Position numbers and translations under genes: made by a program
Notes under the pieces: model-generated
Told to the model about the DNA's origin: nothing
What the model saw: only the letters and a program-made list of their open reading frames with translations
Databases searched by the model: none
Source: an uncultured Alistipes sp.
GTDB taxonomy: Bacteria > Bacteroidota > Bacteroidia > Bacteroidales > Rikenellaceae
NCBI GenBank assembly: GCA_937899895.1
Contig: CALBQR010000011.1
Coordinates: 1 to 64,000 of the forward strand
Length of the DNA: 64,000 nt
Direction of reading: 5' to 3'
Part shown: positions 18,466 to 28,457 of the stretch, in pieces
Layout of the letters: each line of letters begins with the position of its first letter
Numbering within the stretch: the stretch's first letter is position 1

Positions 18466-20094
18466 ATGAAAAGATATTTCACAATCTTCGCGGCAGCCCT
18501 TTTGGTGGTTGCTTGCGACAATGGCAGCGAGTCGATCGACTTCGAGATGGATCGCTCGCAGATCGAGATTGGCGAGGCGGGAGGAACCGAGATCGTGCAG
18601 CTCTCATCGGGCGACGATTGGATTGCATCGACCGATAATCCGTGGATTACGGTCTCACCTGCCAATGGTCGCGGCTCGACACCTTGTAAGATCATCATCG
18701 ACTCGGCTTTGACCTCGTCGCCTCGTACGGGAGTTGTCCGTATTGAGAATACGCGCACGTGGGAGAGCCGCGATATCACCATCGAGCAGCGTGGTTTCCC
18801 CTATTCGATCGAGATCGACGAGCCGTCGGTCGAGGTGTCGAATTTCGAGGAGTATGGCTCGCGCTATTTCGATGTTAAGGTGCGCGCAAATGTCGATTTC
18901 GATGTTGTTGTGCCCGAAAATGCCAATTGGCTTACCAACGAGAGCTATAAGCTGACGCTCGATCGCGGCGTACGTCCGCGCGAGGTTACGGTGCGCTTCA
19001 ATTGGGACGTCAATAATGCGCCCCGCGAGCGTCTGGCCGAGGTTGTTTTCCGCCCCAAGAGTGAGGTGGCGATGAATCGTCAGGATGCGCTGAATGTTTG
19101 TCAGGCGGCTGCCGAGCCTATTGTTGAGAATAGCCGCGAGGGCGACTCGGTGGCTCTGCTCTGCATTGCCCGTTCGTTGGGTGTATATACGATGTGGGAC
19201 GCTTCGACCCCGATGACCGAGTGGAACAACGTAACGCTGTGGGAGGAGCAGATGGAGGGTTGCACCCCCGATAAGGTCGGTCGTGTGCGCTCGGTCGAGT
19301 TTATGCTCTTCAACACGCGCGAGAAGTTGCCGTATGAGATCCGCTACTTGACTGCGGCGGAGTCGATTTCGCTCTTCGGTAATACCAATACCTTTATGCT
19401 CGATCTCGAATTGGGCGACGAGATCTCGGAACTGACGCAGTTGAAGCGACTGACCGTTGGTAGTTATGGTCTGATTGACCTTCCGCAGAGTCTTGCCAAG
19501 TTGAAGAATTTGGAGTATATGAACTTCTGTGCCAACAACTTCCAGCGTATCCCCTCGGTGCTGACCAAGGAGAACTTCCCCAAGTTGCGTTCGCTTGTGC
19601 TGAATGCCAATCAGCGCAGCCTGGTCTACGATTTGAGCAACACGTCGCGAACCGATCTGGGCGGATTTATTGATGAGCAGGAGTTCCCGGTCGATCTGAT
19701 CAAGTGGGATCTGGATACGTTGGTTCTGTCGGTTAACTATTTGCAGGGCGAGCTGCCCACCTTCGAGGACGATCCGGAGGTGCCTTACTACACGCAGGAG
19801 GAGATCGACGCTGTCGATACCTTGCCGCAGTTCTTGGTTGATAATCGTATCAAGAAGGTAATGCCTTCGACCAAACGCTTTGCAATCAACTTCAACCGCC
19901 TGTATGGTAAGTTGCCCGATTGGTTGTTATATCACCCTGCGTTGGATTGGTGGATCCCTTACAGCCTCGTCTTCCAGCAGGAGGGTCGCGCACAGAATGG
20001 TCGCCAGGCGATGTTCGAGAACGAGCCTGCAAATATGAACTACTACTATGAGGTCTATCCCTTCAAGCAGAAGCCGACGGGAGAGGAGGAGTAA
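18466..20094 (+). CDS. BACON-domain, leucine-rich-repeat lipoprotein
   Basis: 542 residues from the ATG at 18466; two in-frame ATGs lie upstream, but this one fits the signal peptide. The signal ends VVAC (Cys17), then DNGSE. A BACON domain spans about 30-110 (GDDWIASTDNPWITVSPANG ... ITIEQRG). A second beta domain follows (112-205), then leucine-rich repeats (about 300-390, LTVGSYGLIDLPQSLAKL and MNFCANNFQRIPSVL). BACON modules usually bind mucin-type or carbohydrate ligands or act as spacers. The protein is probably a surface binder. It sits between the other LRR protein and the protease. Confidence 0.85.
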   Translation: MKRYFTIFAAALLVVACDNGSESIDFEMDRSQIEIGEAGGTEIVQLSSGDDWIASTDNPWITVSPANGRGSTPCKIIIDSALTSSPRTGVVRIENTRTWESRDITIEQRGFPYSIEIDEPSVEVSNFEEYGSRYFDVKVRANVDFDVVVPENANWLTNESYKLTLDRGVRPREVTVRFNWDVNNAPRERLAEVVFRPKSEVAMNRQDALNVCQAAAEPIVENSREGDSVALLCIARSLGVYTMWDASTPMTEWNNVTLWEEQMEGCTPDKVGRVRSVEFMLFNTREKLPYEIRYLTAAESISLFGNTNTFMLDLELGDEISELTQLKRLTVGSYGLIDLPQSLAKLKNLEYMNFCANNFQRIPSVLTKENFPKLRSLVLNANQRSLVYDLSNTSRTDLGGFIDEQEFPVDLIKWDLDTLVLSVNYLQGELPTFEDDPEVPYYTQEEIDAVDTLPQFLVDNRIKKVMPSTKRFAINFNRLYGKLPDWLLYHPALDWWIPYSLVFQQEGRAQNGRQAMFENEPANMNYYYEVYPFKQKPTGEEE

Positions 20095-20116
20095 TGCGTA
20101 AGAAAGGAGTAAAAGT

Positions 20117-22168
20117 ATGAAATACAGAATTTTATATTGTTTAATGTCGGTCGCTGTGTTGTCGTTCGTTGCCTGCAACGATGGCGATGTGCCGACGCCG
20201 ACACCTGTTGATCCGCAGATCTCGGCCCCCTATGTCGAGGGCGAGTTGTTGGTGAAATTCACCTCGGAGGTTGCAGATATGATCTCGTCGGTGGAGCAGA
20301 CACGCGGCGCGGTAACACGCAGTGGCGCACCTGCATTGGATGAGGTGCTTTCGATGATTGAGAGTTACTCGCTCGAACGTGTCTTTCCTGTTGATGAGCG
20401 TACCGAGGAGCGTACGCGCCGCGAGGGGTTGCATCAGTGGTATGTTGTGCGTTTCGGCGCAGATTTTAAGGCCGAGCAGGTTGCCGAGCAACTTTCGACG
20501 TTGGGCGAGGTGCAGAATGTCGATTTCAACCGCACGATCAAGCGAGCCTATAATCGCAAGGCGACGCCGCTGTCGATCGAGCGTCTGGCAGCAATGGAGC
20601 AATCGGCGCAGCGTGAAACAACGCGCACGGGCGAGGGTGGAGCTACGATGAACGACCCTCTGTTGCCGATGCAGTGGCACTTGATCAACAATGGCGATAT
20701 GTTCTGCAAGGACGGAGTCATTAAGTCGGTGCGCGATGCCGATGTGCAGTGTGCCGAGGCGTGGCAGCGTTCGGCTGGCGATGAGCAGGTCATTGTTGCG
20801 GTGCTTGACGAGGGCGTTTTTGTTGATCACCCCGATTTGCGAGATAACATCTGGATCAATGAGGGCGAGGTGTGGCGTTCGCACGAGGATAACGATGGCA
20901 ACGGCTATGCGGGCGATATCTACGGCTACAACTTCGTCAAAAATACGGGAGTAATCACCTGGAACAATGCCTACGATTCGGGACACGGCTCGCACGTTGC
21001 GGGTGTGATCTCGGCAGTGAATAACAATGGTGTCGGAATCAGCTCGGTGGCGGGTGGCGATGGCTCGCGCGGTGGCGTGAAGATTATGGTCTGCCAGCTC
21101 TTCTCCGGCTATTCGGGCTCGAATGCGCTCGCTGTTGCGCGTGCGATTAAGTATGCGGCTGATAATGGCGCAGTGGTTTTGCAGTGTAGTTGGGGCTATG
21201 TTTCGGGTGCAGCCAACGTCTATGATTGGGGTGAGCAGGGCTTCGCTTCGCAGGAGGAGTGGGAGGCAGGTGCTCCCCTCGAAAAGAGCTCGCTCGACTA
21301 CTTTACCCATAATGCAGGTTCGCCCAATGGCCCGATTGAGGGTGGTGTGGCGATCTTTGCAGGTGGCAACGAGAATGCCCCGATGGCGGGCTATCCCGGA
21401 GCTTCGGAGGACTATATCTCGGTGGCGGCTACGGCAGCCGACTTCACCGCAGCGGTATATACCAACTATGGCCCTGGCACGTCGGTATCGGCACCCGGTG
21501 GCGATCAGGACTACTACTACGACTATATCGACGAGGATCATAACTACGGCGAGGTGGGTTGTATTCTTTCGACCCTGCCTTACCACATCAGTCCGAGTGG
21601 TTACGGATTTATGGAGGGTACGTCGATGGCTTGTCCGCACGTGTCGGGTGTCGTGGCTCTCGGCATTTCGTATGCGGCGCAGTTGCGTCGCCACTTTACC
21701 GAGGCCGAGATGCGCGAGTTGCTCTGCTCGACAACGGCACCGATTGATGAGTTCCAGACGGGCACAAAGACCTATACGCGCTACGTTGCTGATATCGGTC
21801 CGATTCAGCCGATGCAGATCAACCTGAATGCCTATCGTGGCCAAATGGGTACGGGACAGGTCGATGCAGGGGCTCTGCTTGCTGCGATCGAGGGCGCAGG
21901 TCGTCAGATGAGCTTCCCCAACCTCTATGTTGCCGAGGGTAGCTCGGTGGCAGTTGTGCCGTCGCGTTACTTCGAGGGCGGCGAGGAGCTGACCTACAAT
22001 GTGTCGATCAACAACAGCGCGGTTGCAACGGTTAAGAGTGACGGTGCGAAATTGATCTTCTGCGGTGTGGCGGAGGGTGTAACCTCGGCAAAGATTACGG
22101 CAAGCAACGGGGAGTCGTTCGCGTTCAATATTACCGTTCGCAAGAAGGCTGTAAGTGGCTGGTTGTAA
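20117..22168 (+). CDS. surface lipoprotein subtilisin-like serine protease (S8)
   Basis: 683 residues. The signal ends SFVAC (Cys20), then NDGD, so it is a lipoprotein. The prodomain (about 38-142, YVEGELLVKFT ... LGEVQNVDFNR) resembles fervidolysin-type N-terminal prodomains. The peptidase S8 domain spans about 180-580. The triad is complete: Asp231 in AVLDEGV, His290 in GHGSHVAG, Ser503 in GTSMACPHVSG; Asn418 in AGGNEN is the oxyanion residue. The last ~90 residues form a small beta domain. It should be an active endopeptidase cutting proteins near the SusC/D transporter. It lies 22 nt after the BACON/LRR gene. Confidence 0.95.
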   Translation: MKYRILYCLMSVAVLSFVACNDGDVPTPTPVDPQISAPYVEGELLVKFTSEVADMISSVEQTRGAVTRSGAPALDEVLSMIESYSLERVFPVDERTEERTRREGLHQWYVVRFGADFKAEQVAEQLSTLGEVQNVDFNRTIKRAYNRKATPLSIERLAAMEQSAQRETTRTGEGGATMNDPLLPMQWHLINNGDMFCKDGVIKSVRDADVQCAEAWQRSAGDEQVIVAVLDEGVFVDHPDLRDNIWINEGEVWRSHEDNDGNGYAGDIYGYNFVKNTGVITWNNAYDSGHGSHVAGVISAVNNNGVGISSVAGGDGSRGGVKIMVCQLFSGYSGSNALAVARAIKYAADNGAVVLQCSWGYVSGAANVYDWGEQGFASQEEWEAGAPLEKSSLDYFTHNAGSPNGPIEGGVAIFAGGNENAPMAGYPGASEDYISVAATAADFTAAVYTNYGPGTSVSAPGGDQDYYYDYIDEDHNYGEVGCILSTLPYHISPSGYGFMEGTSMACPHVSGVVALGISYAAQLRRHFTEAEMRELLCSTTAPIDEFQTGTKTYTRYVADIGPIQPMQINLNAYRGQMGTGQVDAGALLAAIEGAGRQMSFPNLYVAEGSSVAVVPSRYFEGGEELTYNVSINNSAVATVKSDGAKLIFCGVAEGVTSAKITASNGESFAFNITVRKKAVSGWL

Positions 22169-22181
22169 ATTTGATAAGACG

Positions 22182-23066
22182 ATGCGTCGGGTGCGGAATA
22201 TTGTAAATTATGTTTTCGTGGCGTTGCTCCTTGCAGTGGCAACGGCAACGACCGCGCAGGCGCAGATCCGCATTATCCCGCGCACGAAGATTGATAGTGC
22301 GCGCAACGTAGCGACGACCGATGTCGGGATGCGATTCGTGGGTGGCACGACGGTCGATTTCGGTACGATTGCCGAGGATGGCGGCGCGTGGCACGGCGAG
22401 ATTGAGTGGCGAAATGTTGGTGAGAACCCGATCACAATCACTCGCATCTCGACCTCGTGCGGTTGTTTGAAGGCGGAGTCGAGGACGACCGAGCTAACAG
22501 CAAGAGGCGGGCGCAATAAGTTGCAAATCACCTACTTCCCACAGGGACACGCGGGCACGGTGAGCCAACGCATCTTCGTCTATACCGACCGTTCGGGGCA
22601 GCAACCTGCGGCCGTTGTAGTGTTGCAGGGGCGGGTGCTTGCAGCGGCAGATAGCAGTGGCGACTATGCCGAGAACTGTGGGCCGTTGCTGTTGCGCCGC
22701 AAGTGGGTGCGTTTTGCGGGTGAAGGGGAGCAGATTGAGCGTATCGCCTGTATGAATGGCGGACAGAAACCTCTGAAAATCACCGTAGATACGTTGCTTT
22801 CGACACGCGGAGTGAGTGCGCATACCGAGCCTGAAATTTTGCAGGCTGGCGAGGCTGGCGATCTGATAATTCGTTACTCGCCGCGCGAAGACAGGTGGTC
22901 GAAGGTTCGTCCGCGACTCTTTTTGAGTGGCGTGGAGCTTGCGCCGCGAGAGCGAATGATTGAGCTCTACCTCGCGCCCGAAGAGAACGAACGCAGTCAA
23001 TCGAACGGCGCGAATGGTTGGCGCGAGAATGAGATGAAAAAAGATAAAAACAGAGATAAAAGATGA
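22182..23066 (+). CDS. secreted DUF1573 protein
   Basis: 294 residues from the ATG at 22182; an earlier in-frame ATG at 22155 overlaps the protease gene and gives a worse signal peptide. The signal is about 1-28 (TATTAQA-Q). A DUF1573 module (about 45-140) shows VDFGTIAEDGGAWHGEIEWRN, then STSCGC and ITYFPQGHAGT, the usual immunoglobulin-like fold with a Cys pair. A second similar module fills 150-270. Function is unknown for the family. The stop overlaps the next start by 4 nt (ATGA), so the two are translationally coupled. Confidence 0.85.
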   Translation: MRRVRNIVNYVFVALLLAVATATTAQAQIRIIPRTKIDSARNVATTDVGMRFVGGTTVDFGTIAEDGGAWHGEIEWRNVGENPITITRISTSCGCLKAESRTTELTARGGRNKLQITYFPQGHAGTVSQRIFVYTDRSGQQPAAVVVLQGRVLAAADSSGDYAENCGPLLLRRKWVRFAGEGEQIERIACMNGGQKPLKITVDTLLSTRGVSAHTEPEILQAGEAGDLIIRYSPREDRWSKVRPRLFLSGVELAPRERMIELYLAPEENERSQSNGANGWRENEMKKDKNRDKR

Positions 23067-23530
23067 AGAGAATTTTCTACTTGACAATGGTGCTTTTGAG
23101 CGTTGCGGCTTTCGTGGCTTGTGATGATACGCCTGTGGAAGTTGTTGATCCTCAATTGGATGTTACGGCGCATAACATTTCGGGAACGTGGATGCTTGAA
23201 TCGTGGAAGGGCAGTCCGTTGGCCGACGGCAGCTATGTATATATCGACTTTGAGCGTCGCGATTGCAGCTATAAACTCTATCAAAACCTCGGCAGTTTTT
23301 CGACGCAACGGCTGACGGGCCGCTTCTATATCGAGGTTGATGAGGCAATCGGTGGCGCGGTTATTCGTGGCAATTACGACTACGATCTCGGCGATTGGTC
23401 GCACCGATATATCGTTACCTCGCTCACTGCCAATAAGATGACGTGGGTGGCGAAGGACAATGTTGAGGATGAGAGCGTCTATGTCCGTGCCGAGATACCC
23501 TCGAAAATTCTTGACGAAGCGGGCGAGTAA
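23063..23530 (+). CDS. small lipocalin-like lipoprotein
   Basis: 155 residues. The signal ends FVAC (Cys20), then DDTPVE. GTWMLESWKGSPL followed by regularly spaced strands (YVYIDFERRDCSYKLYQ, GNYDYD, VTSLTANKMTWVAKD) is the pattern of lipocalin-like (DUF4923/DUF5004-type) Bacteroidetes lipoproteins. It probably binds a small hydrophobic ligand or is structural. It is the last gene of the locus, coupled to the DUF1573 gene and followed by a strong terminator. Confidence 0.75.
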   Translation: MKRIFYLTMVLLSVAAFVACDDTPVEVVDPQLDVTAHNISGTWMLESWKGSPLADGSYVYIDFERRDCSYKLYQNLGSFSTQRLTGRFYIEVDEAIGGAVIRGNYDYDLGDWSHRYIVTSLTANKMTWVAKDNVEDESVYVRAEIPSKILDEAGE

Positions 23531-23570
23531 CTGCGCTCGATAGTCTGTAAGTCGGTAGCAAACGACAAAC

Positions 23571-23613
23571 ACCAGAGCCTGCCATCATTCGATGGCAGGC
23601 TCTGGTCTCTTTT
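23571..23613. terminator. bidirectional terminator between the Sus-like locus and hut
   Basis: A perfect 15-bp stem CCAGAGCCTGCCATC / GATGGCAGGCTCTGG has a 4-nt loop. Plus-strand reading runs into TCTCTTTT. Minus-strand reading runs into TGTTTGTCGTTT, so it can end both convergent units. Confidence 0.88.
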
Positions 23614-23639
23614 ATCGCGGGAGTGAAACTTCCGTCGAG

Positions 23640-24884
23640 CTACTCGCGCCACTCGCGACCGCGAAGGAATACTCGCTCGATAAGCGGGGTGGAGTAGGCG
23701 TAGGTGAAAAACTCGAATGAGGAGATCGGCTTTGTCAAGATGAAATTGGCAATTTTGCCAACGGTGATCGATCCGAAATCCTGCTCGATGCCCATCGCAT
23801 AGGCTCCATTTATAGTTGCGGCATTGAGTGCTTCGGTGGGGGTCATTCGCATACAGATCGAGGCCAGCGACATCACCATACGCATATTGCCCGATGGCGA
23901 CGAGCCGGGGTTGTAGTCCGAGGCGAGGGCTACGCTCAACCCTTCGCTAATCATCTCTCGTGCAGGCGGATAGCTCATTCCGAGGAAGAAGGCCGCACCG
24001 GGAAGCAGCGTAGGCATCGTCTGCGAGCCTTTGAGAGCTGCGATCTCGGCCTTGCCACTACGTTCGAGATGATCGACCGAGAGGGCTCCCTCCTCGACGC
24101 CGAGTTGCACGCCTCCCGAAAAATCCAACTCGTTGGCGTGGATCTTTGCGCGGATACCGAAACGTGCCGCCTCGCGCATTATGCGTCGTGTCTGTTCGAT
24201 AGTGAAGAAACCCTTATCGCAAAAGACATCGACGAAATCGGCCAACTTCTCGTGCGCAACAGCGGGTAACATCTCTCGACAAACCAGATCGACATACTCC
24301 TCCTGACGGCCGATGTAGCTGCGGGCAACAGCGTGCGCACCGAGGAACGTAGCCCTGATTTCGAGGGGAACACTTGCTCTGATGCGGGCAATGACGCGCA
24401 ACATTTTCAACTCATCTTCGGTCGAAAGTCCGTAGCCGCTTTTGATCTCGACGGCACCCGTACCCATACGGATAATCTCACGAACGCGCTCCATTGCCTG
24501 CTCGAACAGCTCATCTTCGGTTGCAGAGTGCAATCTGTCGGCCGAGTTGAGGATACCTCCGCCACGACGGGCTATCTCCTCGTAGCTCAATCCGTGAATC
24601 TTGTCGAGGAACTCCTGCTCGCGGCTACCCGCATAGACAATGTGGGTGTGCGAATCGCAGAACGAGGGCATCAGCACGCCACCACGAGCATCAATAACCT
24701 CATCGAACGCGCTCTGGTCGGGTATTCGGTCCATTACCCCGAACGAGTCGATGCGCTCATCGTTGGTTGCAATCCAAGCGTTGGCGAGCGTCTCGGTGTG
24801 GTCCATATCGCTACCTGCAATGCGGCGGCGGTTGAGGTTGTCGATGCCGACAATTTGACCTATGTTTTTGATTAACAATCTCAT
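23640..24884 (-). CDS. hutI: imidazolonepropionase
   Basis: 414 residues, normal for the family. It hydrolyses 4-imidazolone-5-propionate to N-formimino-L-glutamate, step 3 of histidine breakdown. It is an amidohydrolase-fold metalloenzyme: the first metal motif is SHTH (His79 and His81), with further family sequences EIKSGYGLS, FLGAHAV and HANELDFSGG. ALASDYNPGSSPSGNM carries the C-terminal metal Asp. It is the last gene of the hut operon and its start overlaps the hutH stop by 4 nt. Cytoplasmic. Confidence 0.96.
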   Translation of the reverse strand: MRLLIKNIGQIVGIDNLNRRRIAGSDMDHTETLANAWIATNDERIDSFGVMDRIPDQSAFDEVIDARGGVLMPSFCDSHTHIVYAGSREQEFLDKIHGLSYEEIARRGGGILNSADRLHSATEDELFEQAMERVREIIRMGTGAVEIKSGYGLSTEDELKMLRVIARIRASVPLEIRATFLGAHAVARSYIGRQEEYVDLVCREMLPAVAHEKLADFVDVFCDKGFFTIEQTRRIMREAARFGIRAKIHANELDFSGGVQLGVEEGALSVDHLERSGKAEIAALKGSQTMPTLLPGAAFFLGMSYPPAREMISEGLSVALASDYNPGSSPSGNMRMVMSLASICMRMTPTEALNAATINGAYAMGIEQDFGSITVGKIANFILTKPISSFEFFTYAYSTPLIERVFLRGREWRE

Positions 24885-26365
24885 AACTCTTTGCGAATAA
24901 ACTGAATCGAGGACTCGATGTGGGGATACATCACCTCGTCATTGTCGATGTAGGGTACTACGCGGCGATACTCCTCGTGAATCTTCTCGATGATTGCCGA
25001 TGAACGCAACGGGCGGCGGAATTCGAGAGCCTGTGCGGCATTCATCAGCTCGATAGCCAGGACTCGCTCGGTATTCAACACCACGCGGGCGAGCTTGGTC
25101 GCAGCATTCGAGCCCATACTCACGTGGTCCTCCTGACTTTGCGACGAGGGGATCGAATCGACCGATGCGGGCATACAAAGGCCCTTATTCTGGCTGACGA
25201 TCGAGGCGGCGGTATATTGTGGAATCATAAAGCCGCTATTCAAACCGGCGTGTGCCACGAGAAAACTCGGCAGGTTGCGTGTGCCCGAAATCAGACGATA
25301 GGTGCGTCGCTCCGAGATGTTTGCCAATTCGGCAACGGCAATGGCGAGAAAGTCCATCGCCAGCGCAATCGGCTGACCGTGGAAATTGCCTGCCGACACC
25401 ACCAGATCGTCTTCGACGAAGATTGTCGGGTTATCCGTAACGCTGTTGATTTCGGTTTCGAGTACCGAGCCGACATATTCGATCGTATCCTTCGAGGCTC
25501 CGTGTACCTGCGGTATGCAACGGAACGAGTAGGGATCCTGAACGTGCTGTTTCTCGCGCGAAATGAGCTGACTGCCCTCTAATAGCGAGCGCATCGTGCG
25601 GGCTGTTGTGAGCTGTCCTTTATGTGAGCGAACCAGATGTACCTGATCGCAGAAGGGATCCAAGCGGCCATCAAAAGCGTCGAGCGACATCGCGGCGATA
25701 TGGTCGGCCCACACGCTCAAACGACGTGCGCCAATGAGCGACCAAACGCCGAAAGCACTCATAAACTGTGTGCCGTTGAGCAGTGCCAGACCCTCTTTCG
25801 ATTGCAGCTCGATCGGCTCCCAACCCTTCTCGGCAAGCACCTCGGCGGCAGGGCGTTGCGAACCCTTATACTCCACCTCGCCCAATCCTAAAAGGGGCAA
25901 TGAGAGGTGTGCCAGCGGTGCCAAATCGCCCGAAGCTCCGAGCGATCCCTGTTGGAAAACGACGGGCAGGATATCCTCATTGAAGAAGTCGATCAGACGC
26001 TCGACCGTCGCCAGCTGCACGCCCGAATTGCCATACGATAGCGACTGCACTTTCAGCAGCAACATCAATCGCACGATCTGCGAAGGAACGCGCTCGCCCG
26101 TGCCGCAGGCGTGCGACATAACCAGATTCTTCTGCAACTCGGAGAGCTGATGTTTGTCGATCGAGATGTTACACAGCGATCCGAAACCTGTCGTGATACC
26201 GTAGATCGGTCGTTCCTGATTCTCCATTTTGCGGTCGAGATACTCTCGACAACGCTCGATGCGCCTACGTGCGTCATCGCTCAATGCGAGCTTCATTCCG
26301 CTTTGGATGATGTGGCGGACACGGTCGATAGTGAGCCGTTCCGCCGAAATATGATGTACGTTCAT
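24881..26365 (-). CDS. hutH: histidine ammonia-lyase
   Basis: 494 residues. It deaminates L-histidine to urocanate. The Ala-Ser-Gly triad that cyclises to the MIO prosthetic group is at 144-146 in GSLGASGDLAPL. Other signatures are YGITTGFG (55-62), YGNSGVQ and QEDHVSMGSNAATK. Cytoplasmic, normally a tetramer. Third gene of the hut operon, 64 nt after hutU and overlapping hutI. Confidence 0.96.
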   Translation of the reverse strand: MNVHHISAERLTIDRVRHIIQSGMKLALSDDARRRIERCREYLDRKMENQERPIYGITTGFGSLCNISIDKHQLSELQKNLVMSHACGTGERVPSQIVRLMLLLKVQSLSYGNSGVQLATVERLIDFFNEDILPVVFQQGSLGASGDLAPLAHLSLPLLGLGEVEYKGSQRPAAEVLAEKGWEPIELQSKEGLALLNGTQFMSAFGVWSLIGARRLSVWADHIAAMSLDAFDGRLDPFCDQVHLVRSHKGQLTTARTMRSLLEGSQLISREKQHVQDPYSFRCIPQVHGASKDTIEYVGSVLETEINSVTDNPTIFVEDDLVVSAGNFHGQPIALAMDFLAIAVAELANISERRTYRLISGTRNLPSFLVAHAGLNSGFMIPQYTAASIVSQNKGLCMPASVDSIPSSQSQEDHVSMGSNAATKLARVVLNTERVLAIELMNAAQALEFRRPLRSSAIIEKIHEEYRRVVPYIDNDEVMYPHIESSIQFIRKEL

Positions 26366-26429
26366 AGTTTAGTAGTGTTAGGTTGGTTGTTGTTTAGTTC
26401 TGTTTTAGGATCATTTGGTGGTTTGATGT

Positions 26430-28445
26430 CTATTTTTCGAGGGCGCGACGAATCATCTCATCGTCGGCAAAGTTGGGCAGTGTAACCTTCAATTCCGGTG
26501 TGCGCTCCATCTGGCGGCGAATGGCATCAATTGCCCCCTTGTTGCGTGCCCAACTGCGACGAGCGATACCGTTATTCACGTCCCAATGGAGCATCTGACG
26601 AATACGACGTGCCGCCACCTGCGAGCCGTCGATAACCATTCCGAAGCCGCCATTGATCACCTCGCCCCAGCCTACGCCACCGCCATTGTGGATCGACACC
26701 CACGTAGCTCCGCGGAACGAGTCGCCAATGACATTCTGTACGGCCATATCGGCTGTGCGATTCGATCCGTCGTAGATGTTCGATGTTTCGCGGTAGGGCG
26801 AGTCGGTGCCCGAAACGTCGTGGTGGTCGCGGCCAAGCACAACGGGAGCCGAGATACGACCTTCGGCAATGGCGCGATTGAACGCCTCGGCAATCTTCGT
26901 GCGTCCCTCGCAATCGGCATAGAGGATGCGGGCCTGTGAGCCGACAACAAGGCGATTGCGTGCCGCCTCACGAATCCAATGGATATTGTCGTCAAGCTGT
27001 CCGCAAATATCTTCGGGAGCCGTGCTGCGAATCTGCTCTAACACCTCGGTTGCAAGGCGGTCGGTCTCGGCCAGATCCTCCTCTTTGCCCGAAGTGCAAA
27101 CCCAACGGAACGGACCAAAGCCGTAGTCGAAGAACATCGGACCCATAATATCTTGTACATACGAAGGGTAGCGGAACGCGCCGTTTTCACCCATCACCTC
27201 GGCTCCTGCGCGCGAGGCTTCGAGCAGGAAAGCGTTGCCGTAGTCGAAGAAATACATTCCGCGCTCGGCAAGCGTATTGATCGCCTTTGCCTGACGGCGC
27301 AATGACTCCTGCACCTTCTCGCGGAAGAGTTCAGGCTCCTCGGCCATCATTCGATTTGACTCTTCGTAGCTCTGCCCTACGGGGTAGTAACCGCCGGCCC
27401 ACGGATTGTGCAGCGAGGTCTGATCCGAGCCTAAATCGACACGAATATTCTCCTCGGCGAGTCGCTCCCACAGATCGACCACATTGCCGACGTATGCCAA
27501 CGATACCACTTCGCGCTCGGCAACGGCGCGACGCACGCGGGCAATCAGTTCGTTGAGGTCGTAGTGCAGTTCATCGACCCAACCCTGCGCGTGTCGTTTC
27601 TCGGCCGCTTTGGGATTGATCTCGGCAACGATGCTCACCACCTGCGAGATGTTACCTGCCTTTGGCTGTGCGCCCGACATACCTCCCAAACCTGACGACA
27701 CGAACAACATTCCGCGTGGCGAGGTCTGCCCTTCGGCAAAGCGTTTGCGGGCGGCATTCATCACCGTAATCGTTGTGCCGTGAACGATGCCTTGCGGACC
27801 GATGTACATATACGAGCCGGCAGTCATCTGTCCATATTGCGATACGCCGAGAGCATTCATTCGCTCCCAATCGTCGGGCTTCGAGTAGTTCGGGATCACC
27901 ATTCCGTTCGTAACCACAACGCGCGGGGCCTCCTTGTGCGAGGGGAAGAGTCCCATCGGGTGGCCCGAATACATCACCAGCGTCTGCTCGTCGGTCATCT
28001 CCGAGAGGTAGCGCATCGTGAGTCGATATTGTGCCCAATTCTGGAACACGGCACCATTGCCGCCATAGGTGATCAATTCGTGGGGGTGCTGTGCTACGGC
28101 TTTGTCGAGATTGTTCTGGATCATCAACATAATTGCTGCCGCCTGACGCGAGCGAGCAGGGTAGTCGTCAATCGGTCGCGCATACATCTCATAGTCGGGA
28201 CGCAGACGGTACATATAGATTCGACCATAACGACGCAACTCATCGACAAATTCGTCAATCAGCACGGCCTGCTGCTCTGCCGAGAAGTAACGCAGAGCGT
28301 TGTGCAGAGCCAACTGCTTCTGCTCCTCGGTGAGAATATCTTTACGCTTCGGTGCGTGGTTGATCGACTTATCGTAGGGCTTTGCAGGGGGCAAAACCGA
28401 CGGGATACCAGCCCGAATATCATCTTGAAACTCTTTAAGTGTCAT
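26430..28445 (-). CDS. hutU: urocanate hydratase, long form
   Basis: 671 residues, longer than the ~557 of the Pseudomonas type and close to the animal-like long form. It converts urocanate to imidazolonepropionate using tightly bound NAD+. The family core is clear: ITYGGNGAVFQNWAQYRL (about 123-140), GGMSGAQPKAGNI, YFFDYGNAFLLEASRAG and SIHNGGGVGWGEVINGGFG. Second gene of the operon, 12 nt after ftcD. Confidence 0.95.
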   Translation of the reverse strand: MTLKEFQDDIRAGIPSVLPPAKPYDKSINHAPKRKDILTEEQKQLALHNALRYFSAEQQAVLIDEFVDELRRYGRIYMYRLRPDYEMYARPIDDYPARSRQAAAIMLMIQNNLDKAVAQHPHELITYGGNGAVFQNWAQYRLTMRYLSEMTDEQTLVMYSGHPMGLFPSHKEAPRVVVTNGMVIPNYSKPDDWERMNALGVSQYGQMTAGSYMYIGPQGIVHGTTITVMNAARKRFAEGQTSPRGMLFVSSGLGGMSGAQPKAGNISQVVSIVAEINPKAAEKRHAQGWVDELHYDLNELIARVRRAVAEREVVSLAYVGNVVDLWERLAEENIRVDLGSDQTSLHNPWAGGYYPVGQSYEESNRMMAEEPELFREKVQESLRRQAKAINTLAERGMYFFDYGNAFLLEASRAGAEVMGENGAFRYPSYVQDIMGPMFFDYGFGPFRWVCTSGKEEDLAETDRLATEVLEQIRSTAPEDICGQLDDNIHWIREAARNRLVVGSQARILYADCEGRTKIAEAFNRAIAEGRISAPVVLGRDHHDVSGTDSPYRETSNIYDGSNRTADMAVQNVIGDSFRGATWVSIHNGGGVGWGEVINGGFGMVIDGSQVAARRIRQMLHWDVNNGIARRSWARNKGAIDAIRRQMERTPELKVTLPNFADDEMIRRALEK

Positions 28446-28457
28446 CGCTCGCTCCTC

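Noticed and set aside
8097..23530. Classical glycan utilisation locus
   Set aside because: No carbohydrate-active enzyme or hybrid two-component, ECF-sigma or SusR-type regulator lies next to SusC/D; the GH84 gene is 8 kb away on the other strand beyond hut.
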